A stretch of 11,467 bases of DNA from NCBI GenBank assembly GCA_024231375.1, contig JAAEQP010001788.1, forward strand, positions 1 to 11,467, written 5' to 3'. The DNA is from a bacterium (lineage in GTDB: Bacteria > Hydrogenedentota > Hydrogenedentia > Hydrogenedentiales > SLHB01). Positions 7,547-11,467 of this stretch are shown here, piece after piece. Every line of letters starts with the position of its first letter. Within the stretch, counting starts at the first letter, position 1. The translations under genes and the position numbers were made by a program. The notes beneath the pieces are model-generated. The model had not been told where the DNA came from. It did no database searches and saw only the letters and a list, made by a program, of their open reading frames with translations.

Positions 7547-7621
7547 ATGTGGACGCAGGTTTCGCGAGTGGGGTGGCCTCGTCGTGCGCGCCGTGTGTCC
7601 GATCGCCAAAAACAACATGAA

Positions 7622-7686
7622 AGTTTCTTGCGGAAGGGAGCCCGAGGGAAACCGCTTCTTTCCAAAGAAGGGGTTCCCCTCGCATC
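7622..7686 (+). repeat. Palindromic intergenic repeat, copy B
   Basis: Same 65-base unit and orientation as copy A, differing at two bases: G to C at 7642 and G to C at the palindrome centre (7662). The stem 7643-7661/7664-7682 keeps both internal mismatches (7649/7676 and 7654/7671). It lies 16 bases beyond the stop codon of the downstream Fe-S gene, again at the 3' end of a minus-strand gene. Confidence 0.85.
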
Positions 7687-7702
7687 TTCATTCTTCTTCG
7701 CC

Positions 7703-8761
7703 CTACTCTTCCTCTTCCCTCGCTGCCACCGTGTCGGACAACAACCAGCGGTCGCGTTTGACGAAGGGGCCGCCTTCAAACGTCTGTTGGCAGCCGCCGG
7801 TCTTTTCGAGGTGATCGAAACAGCTTCGCATACAGCCGCGGGACCCGCCGATGCCGTAGCTGCCGTCGCCGCCCCACTGTTTGATTTGGGCGTGACCTTC
7901 GACGATGTAGCCGGACGGATCTTCCTCGGTGGCGCGCCATGTGCCTGTGGAGAAGGGCCAACACATCTTGTAGGCCATCTCTTCGGAGATGTCCTGTTTG
8001 GTGACGTCGAAAGAGTAGCCGGGGAACGCTTTGTGGATGAAGGGCGACACACGCGGGTCGCCACCATGATAGCCCAAGGTGCAGCGGCCCATATGTACGT
8101 CGCCCCACGAGTATTCCTTGTCCTCGATGCGGATGGTGACCATCTTGTCGTCCTTTTTGTGGGGGATGGCGTCGCACGGGCAGCCTTGCACGCACGCCAT
8201 GCACCGGTCGCACAAGGTGTCGGGTTCGAGCAACGGGTCCGGTTCGAGTTCCGCGTCGGTGACGATGGCTGACAAGCGTTGCCGGGGACCGAATTTCTCG
8301 GTCAGGAACACTTTGGACCATCCGATCTCGCCCAGGCCCGCCGCGACACCTGCGATTCGGATGGCCAGATGTACGTCGGGCGCGACGGCGTCGGGACGGA
8401 TGGGATCGATGGGGGGTTGGCTCTCGGGCACGCCGGGGTAGTAGGGCACGGCTTCCCAACCCCGGTCTTCGATCATGCAGGCGGTTTCGTACACCGCACG
8501 GGGGATGAAGAAACTGTTCAGCAGACCGTGGTACCCGAAATAGGTGTAGTTGGGCCAGTACGTGCCTTCTTCGATGCCGCGCCAGTTGCCGCGGAGGATG
8601 CGGCGCGCCACCACAATCACCGACCGCGCGTTGGGCATGATGGCGGCCGGGTGCATGCGGGGCGGCGCGTTCTCGAAGCGTTCGATGTTCGCCACCGCCA
8701 CCAGGTCCAACCCTTGCGCGAGGGCGAAGTCTTTGACCTGTTGGGCCGTGATGGTGGCCAT
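7703..8761 (-). CDS. QueG-like 4Fe-4S protein, paralog 2 (longer)
   Basis: A 352-residue protein related to the epoxyqueuosine reductase (QueG)/reductive dehalogenase N-terminal region. Residues 1-170 contain MHPAAIMPNARSVIVVARRI (36-55) and a glycine-rich AGLGEIG (141-147). A ferredoxin-type cluster motif follows: C184, C187, C190 and C194-P. A second cysteine group is C227, C310, C314 and C324. The segment between the clusters is about 50 residues longer than in its neighbour and contains GHAQIKQWGGDGSYGIGG. ATG 8761 is chosen because AGGAGG (8769-8774) sits ideally upstream and the start is two bases after the neighbour's stop. An in-frame ATG at 8971 would overlap that gene. QueG's C-terminal repeats are absent, so a tRNA role is not implied. 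It is probably a redox enzyme or electron carrier; substrate and any corrinoid are unknown. Confidence 0.8.
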   Translation of the reverse strand: MATITAQQVKDFALAQGLDLVAVANIERFENAPPRMHPAAIMPNARSVIVVARRILRGNWRGIEEGTYWPNYTYFGYHGLLNSFFIPRAVYETACMIEDRGWEAVPYYPGVPESQPPIDPIRPDAVAPDVHLAIRIAGVAAGLGEIGWSKVFLTEKFGPRQRLSAIVTDAELEPDPLLEPDTLCDRCMACVQGCPCDAIPHKKDDKMVTIRIEDKEYSWGDVHMGRCTLGYHGGDPRVSPFIHKAFPGYSFDVTKQDISEEMAYKMCWPFSTGTWRATEEDPSGYIVEGHAQIKQWGGDGSYGIGGSRGCMRSCFDHLEKTGGCQQTFEGGPFVKRDRWLLSDTVAAREEEE

Positions 8762-8763
8762 GG

Positions 8764-9654
8764 CTATGCCTCCTCCACGAGCGAGGCTTCGCCCGTGCGG
8801 TCGATGCGCCACGCGGGACGTTGCCGGAAGGTATTGGCGAACCGGTTGCCGACGAGTCCCTCTTCCTCGATGTGGTGGATGCACGTGCGCGTACACAGTG
8901 CGCCGATACGGTCCGGCCGTCCGCTGGGATGCAGGCGGTTCTTGAGCGCGCCGTTCTTGCACGACCGGCACGTGTCCAGGTCGACTTCAGCGACGGGCAT
9001 GGTCATGCCGCAGATGGTGACCGCCGACAGGGAGTCGGTCGACTCCCTGTCGACCATGGCATCCAGTGGACACGCTGCCACGCATTGTTTGCACAGGTCG
9101 CACACGTTGGTTTCGCACAAGGGGTCGGCGGCCAGTGGCGCATCGGTGAGGATGAGTTGCAGCCGTTGACGGGGACCGTACTCAGGCGTCATGAGTTCGC
9201 CGTTGTACCCGATGCGGCCCACGCCCGCGCGCACGGCGGCGTCCATGAAATCGATCATCACGTTAGGCGCAGGGGCGCCGTCGCGCACGGCCACGCCCGA
9301 TGGCGGCGCCTCGGGTGGCAACTCGGGCAGGGGCACGGCTTCCCACCGTTGGTCTTCGAGAAAGGTCGCCACGCCCACGGTGGTCAATGCCAGGAATCGG
9401 TCCGGTACCCAGTTGCCGGCGTATTGCATGTACAAGCCGAACTGGGTGGCCTCTTCGACGCCGCGCAGACAGCCGCGGGCGATTCGTTTGCCCACTACGA
9501 TGACGGATTGCGCCTCGGGGAAGATTGAGGCGGGATGGTGTGCCGGGTCGATCTCGACGAACCGGTCGATGGATGCGATGCCCACGAGATCGGCCCCGGC
9601 CGCGCGCGCGGCGTCCTTGAGTTGTTGGGTTAGTGTCTGGTCAGTTTCGGTCAT
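8764..9654 (-). CDS. QueG-like 4Fe-4S protein, paralog 1 (shorter)
   Basis: A 296-residue protein homologous along its length to the next gene. Shared segments are HPASIFPEAQSVIVVGKRIA (40-59), RWEAVPLP (103-110), AGVGRIG (143-149), YGPRQRLQLILTDAPL (159-174) and the paired end CTRTCIHHIEEEG (254-266). Cluster 1 is C185, C188, C191 and C195-P (4Fe-4S type); the second set is C229, C232, C254 and C258. No signal peptide or membrane segment is seen, so it should be cytoplasmic. ATG 9654 has AGGAG six bases upstream. Its stop is two bases before the start of the longer paralog, indicating translational coupling and possibly a heterodimer. The likely family is QueG-like/uncharacterised ferredoxin-domain proteins; the reaction is unknown. 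Confidence 0.82.
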   Translation of the reverse strand: MTETDQTLTQQLKDAARAAGADLVGIASIDRFVEIDPAHHPASIFPEAQSVIVVGKRIARGCLRGVEEATQFGLYMQYAGNWVPDRFLALTTVGVATFLEDQRWEAVPLPELPPEAPPSGVAVRDGAPAPNVMIDFMDAAVRAGVGRIGYNGELMTPEYGPRQRLQLILTDAPLAADPLCETNVCDLCKQCVAACPLDAMVDRESTDSLSAVTICGMTMPVAEVDLDTCRSCKNGALKNRLHPSGRPDRIGALCTRTCIHHIEEEGLVGNRFANTFRQRPAWRIDRTGEASLVEEA

Positions 9655-9674
9655 AGTGTGCTCCTAATCGTGGA

Positions 9675-9741
9675 GGAAGAGCGGGGGACAACCCTTTTCT
9701 GAGGAAAAGCGTTTTCCCCTGCACCCCTTTCGGAAAAGACT
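9675..9741 (-). repeat. Palindromic intergenic repeat, copy C (inverted, diverged)
   Basis: On the minus strand it has the same plan as copies A and B: a head, AGTCTTTTCCGAAAGGGG, then a palindrome at 9684-9699/9704-9719 with a 4-base loop. Fourteen of 16 positions pair, with two internal mismatches (9689/9714 and 9693/9710), the second again G-G on this strand. Identity to A is clearly lower, but reading one frame of each gives related peptides (KGARGKPLL in A, KGVQGKTLF in C). It lies between the regulator gene and the Fe-S pair. Confidence 0.65.
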
Positions 9742-9744
9742 GAA

Positions 9745-9761
9745 GCGATGCCTTGCATCGC
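9745..9761 (-). terminator. Possible terminator of the regulator gene
   Basis: GCGATGC/GCATCGC is a perfect 7-bp stem with a 3-base loop, 31 bases beyond the regulator's stop. On the minus strand it is followed by TTCAGTCTTTT, a modest T-rich tract. The Fe-S genes lie downstream on the same strand, so this could separate or attenuate the two transcripts. Confidence 0.35.
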
Positions 9762-9791
9762 GGCGTGTGTTTGTCATTGCGGTGCATGTGT

Positions 9792-10526
9792 TTACACGGG
9801 TTGGGGTACGACTCGGCTGGCGGCGTGGCCCAGGGCAAACGAAAGGCCTTGGCCCGCTGTGCGTACCTGATGCTGGAAGGCGTCGTGGTCTTTGAGTTCC
9901 CAGTCCGCTGCTGTCAGGGAAGCGCCAACCGCGGCAATGACCGTACCTCGATGGTCGTAGACCGGCGCGGCAACGCCGACCACGCGTGGGAGGTCGTCGA
10001 GCGGTTTGGACACCAACGCGCAGCCCTCCTCCAGGATATCGGCCTGTTCCGTATTGTCCAGGCGGGTCTCGCTAGTGAGTAAACCGTGTGCCAACAGCAC
10101 TTTGCCCATGGCCGACTCATGCGGGGTCATGGTGCTGCCGAACCCGGGCGCCCGTTCTTCGAACCGGCCGGCGGCGTATACCGTTGCGATGGTCAGGACT
10201 TGGTCCAGGTGGGGCACGCCAAGGTAGGTGCTCACGCCGAGACGGTCCGACAGGTCCCGGATGTACACCTGCCCCACCCGGTACAAGCCCATGCCCGACA
10301 GGATTTCCGACGATAACTCCAGCGTGCGCAACCCGATACGGTATTCACGGGATCCAGTGTCCTGCACCACGTACCCTCGGTCGACCAAGGTCTTCAGCAA
10401 CCGGCACGCATGACCCCGGTCCATGCCCGTCAGGTTCGCCACCTCCGCCACCGAGAAGCCGCGTGCTTCGGCGGCCATGGTTTCAAGGACGTACAGGCCC
10501 TTCTGTAGATTCGAGTTTCGCGCCAT
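9792..10526 (-). CDS. IclR-family transcriptional regulator
   Basis: A 244-residue cytoplasmic DNA-binding regulator of usual IclR length. The winged helix-turn-helix is at about 6-66, with FSVAEVANLTG and the recognition helix DRGHACRLLKTLVDRGYV (36-53). The effector-binding domain is at about 75-235, with the typical STMTPHESAMGKVLLA (131-146) and VVGVAAPVYDHRGTVIAAVG (182-201). IclR proteins bind small carboxylates or aromatics and often regulate themselves and adjacent genes. Candidates here are the two Fe-S genes downstream on the same strand and the divergent methyltransferase. ATG 10526 is the only sensible start. AGAGG at 10542-10546 lies 15 bases upstream, an unusually long spacing, with one operator-like arm filling that gap. 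The family call is very secure; the effector is unknown. Confidence 0.95.
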   Translation of the reverse strand: MARNSNLQKGLYVLETMAAEARGFSVAEVANLTGMDRGHACRLLKTLVDRGYVVQDTGSREYRIGLRTLELSSEILSGMGLYRVGQVYIRDLSDRLGVSTYLGVPHLDQVLTIATVYAAGRFEERAPGFGSTMTPHESAMGKVLLAHGLLTSETRLDNTEQADILEEGCALVSKPLDDLPRVVGVAAPVYDHRGTVIAAVGASLTAADWELKDHDAFQHQVRTAGQGLSFALGHAASRVVPQPV

Positions 10527-10572
10527 TGTCTATATGCCGTTCCTCTCGGGCTCCAATTGCCAAATAGACAAT
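10525..10572. promoter_or_regulatory. Perfect 9-base inverted repeat, probable IclR operator
   Basis: ATTGTCTAT (10525-10533) and ATAGACAAT (10564-10572) are exact inverted copies with 30 bases between. One arm overlaps the start codon and the Shine-Dalgarno gap; the other overlaps the -10 box. This is a natural site for autorepression. The arms are 39 bases apart start to start, wider than a single simple palindrome, so two dimers or a loop would be needed. Confidence 0.5.
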
Positions 10573-10596
10573 AGCACGATTTCCGCGTTTGGTCAA
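10568..10596 (-). promoter_or_regulatory. Sigma-70 promoter of the IclR-type gene
   Basis: On the minus strand, TTGACC (10591-10596, 5/6 to the -35 consensus), a 17-base spacer and TATTGT (10568-10573, 4/6 to the -10 consensus). The start of transcription would be near 10561, giving a leader of about 35 bases that includes AGAGG. Confidence 0.6.
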
Positions 10597-10617
10597 TGTC
10601 GGGCCAGTGAGGTGGCC

Positions 10618-10660
10618 TTTCTTGAAGGGGGTCTGGGGGATGGTTCTTTCCCCCACTCTT
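10618..10660 (+). repeat. Short relative of the palindromic repeat, copy D
   Basis: It begins TTTCTTGAAGGGGG, like the head of copies A and B, and holds the stem TGGGGGA/TCCCCCA (10634-10640/10649-10655) with an 8-base loop, as if the middle of the long palindrome were lost. It lies between two divergent genes, so it cannot be a 3'-end terminator for either; it may sit in the methyltransferase leader. Relationship to A-C is plausible, not proven. Confidence 0.4.
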
Positions 10661-10713
10661 GATCCATGCGCATAAGGTCTGGCATTCATAGGAAAACCAA
10701 GGGGGTGCGCAGT

Positions 10714-11467
10714 ATGCCAGCGTTCACGACCGACTACGATGTGTTCTACCGATGGCAATGGTTCTCGCGGGACCGATGGCGCGGCGGGTTCCGGGAGGGT
10801 AAGCGGCATTCGTCCCTTGGCTTCGCGGATCTGCTGAAGGAACGGGGCATGGCTGAGGAGCCCGTGCTGGACTGTTCCTGCGGTCTTGGGTTGAAGACCC
10901 TTGTCATGAAGGAACTCGGACTCCGTGTCGAAGGGTCCGACGCCTGCGCGGAGGGGATTGAGTACGCCCGGCGGTTTGCGGCTGAGGAAGGGCACCCGGA
11001 CCTGGCGTACTTTCCGTCGACGTGGGCCGAGTTGCCGGAGGCGACGGAACAGCGGTACGCAGCGGTCTTCTGTGACGCCTTGTCGTGGATACATGAGGAC
11101 GCCGACATGGCAGCGTCGCTCCGCGGACTGCACGACGTGTTGCGGCCGGGCGGCGTGTTGGTCTACATGGGCGCGTTGCCGGGGTCGGGAGGCTTCGACG
11201 GGTCCGAAGCGCGGTTGCTGGAGGAGGAGTGGCAGCGGGCGTTGGCGCATCAGGGCGGACCGTATGCGCTGGGGTACCAGCACACGGCGGACGGCGTATC
11301 GGTCACCGAAACCATCGTCCTCGAGCGGGGCACGGACTACATCGACAAGCACCACCTGTATGCCGTCACCGAGGACGGTGCTACCCGGCTGGAAGCCATG
11401 ACCATGCGCAGCGTGGTGAAATGGTACTGGGACCGCATTGAGCCGTTGCTGCGCGCGGCGGGGTTTG
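10714..11467 (+). CDS. GNMT-like class I SAM-dependent methyltransferase (partial, 3' end beyond window)
   Basis: An open frame of 251 codons that runs off the window. The SAM-binding motifs of a Rossmann-type methyltransferase are clear: motif I VLDCSCGLGLKTLVM (51-65), motif II VEGSDAC (72-78), motif IV AVFCDALSWIHEDADM (117-132) and VLRPGGVLVYMGALPG (142-157). The start DYDVFYRWQWFSRDRW and the LDCSCGLG-type motif I resemble glycine/sarcosine N-methyltransferases, which make sarcosine, dimethylglycine or betaine. The substrate is not certain. ATG 10714 has AAGGGGG eight bases upstream; an in-frame GTG at 10705 is less likely because it falls inside that site. It is divergent from the IclR-type gene with a 187-base gap, so it could share its control. 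Confidence 0.8.
   Translation, partial: MPAFTTDYDVFYRWQWFSRDRWRGGFREGKRHSSLGFADLLKERGMAEEPVLDCSCGLGLKTLVMKELGLRVEGSDACAEGIEYARRFAAEEGHPDLAYFPSTWAELPEATEQRYAAVFCDALSWIHEDADMAASLRGLHDVLRPGGVLVYMGALPGSGGFDGSEARLLEEEWQRALAHQGGPYALGYQHTADGVSVTETIVLERGTDYIDKHHLYAVTEDGATRLEAMTMRSVVKWYWDRIEPLLRAAGF

Larger units (their letters stand above)
7346..7702. other. 357-base intergenic region
   Basis: There is no supported gene here. From left to right it holds the presumed promoter of the AadA-like gene (about 7381-7410), a compound three-hairpin element (7434-7546), about 75 bases with nothing recognised, and palindromic copy B (7622-7686), which is followed by 16 purine/pyrimidine-biased bases up to the stop of the Fe-S gene. 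Confidence 0.8.

Noticed and set aside
6810..7814. 334-codon plus-strand frame crossing the AadA-like gene and the intergenic repeats
   Set aside because: It runs through two repeat elements and opposite two well-supported genes, with low-complexity translation and no start signal.
8279..9169. 296-codon plus-strand frame spanning both Fe-S genes
   Set aside because: It is antisense to both cysteine-cluster genes across their junction; composition is typical of a shadow frame.
10483..11355. 290-codon minus-strand frame over the methyltransferase and IclR promoter
   Set aside because: It overlaps the antisense of clear SAM-binding motifs and the regulator's promoter; no support for translation.

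Overview
The window is GC-rich bacterial DNA. Its content suggests an uncultured member of the Planctomycetota / Verrucomicrobiota / 'Candidatus Hydrogenedentota' type: secreted glycan-active proteins without SusC/SusD partners, a eukaryote-like ZIP transporter, and intergenic palindromic repeats. This placement is inference from gene content; there is no rRNA or other phylogenetic marker. No tRNA, rRNA, CRISPR array, transposase or phage gene was seen.

Layout. (1) 29-751, minus: ZIP-family metal transporter. (2) 883-2979 and 3000-4871, plus: a two-gene operon of secreted enzymes, a TIM-barrel hydrolase-like protein followed by a GH127-like (beta-L-arabinofuranosidase superfamily) protein that keeps the ETC...CC metal/catalytic signature. 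(3) 4890-6413, minus and convergent: a secreted beta-propeller protein with four Asp-box-like repeats. Together these three look like a small extracellular glycan-utilisation cluster. (4) 6548-7345, minus: AadA-like nucleotidyltransferase. (5) 7703-8761 and 8764-9654, minus: two tandem paralogous QueG-like 4Fe-4S proteins two bases apart. (6) 9792-10526, minus: IclR-type regulator with a good sigma-70 promoter and a perfect 9-base inverted repeat over its -10 box and start codon, suggesting autoregulation. (7) 10714 to the window end, plus: class I methyltransferase resembling glycine/sarcosine N-methyltransferases, cut by the window edge.

The most notable non-coding content is a family of palindromic intergenic repeats. 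Two 65-base copies differ at 2 positions. A third copy, inverted and diverged in sequence, keeps the same stem with two internal mismatches. A fourth is a short relative. A separate compound element at 7434-7546 has three hairpins, two of which have the same plan with compensatory stem changes. The gaps downstream of 6413 and from 7346 to 10713 each hold one or more of these elements, except the 2-base gap inside the Fe-S operon.

Two minus-strand genes (the propeller and the AadA-like gene) share a 10-base promoter-like box, GGTATACTCG, at nearly the same distance from their start codons.
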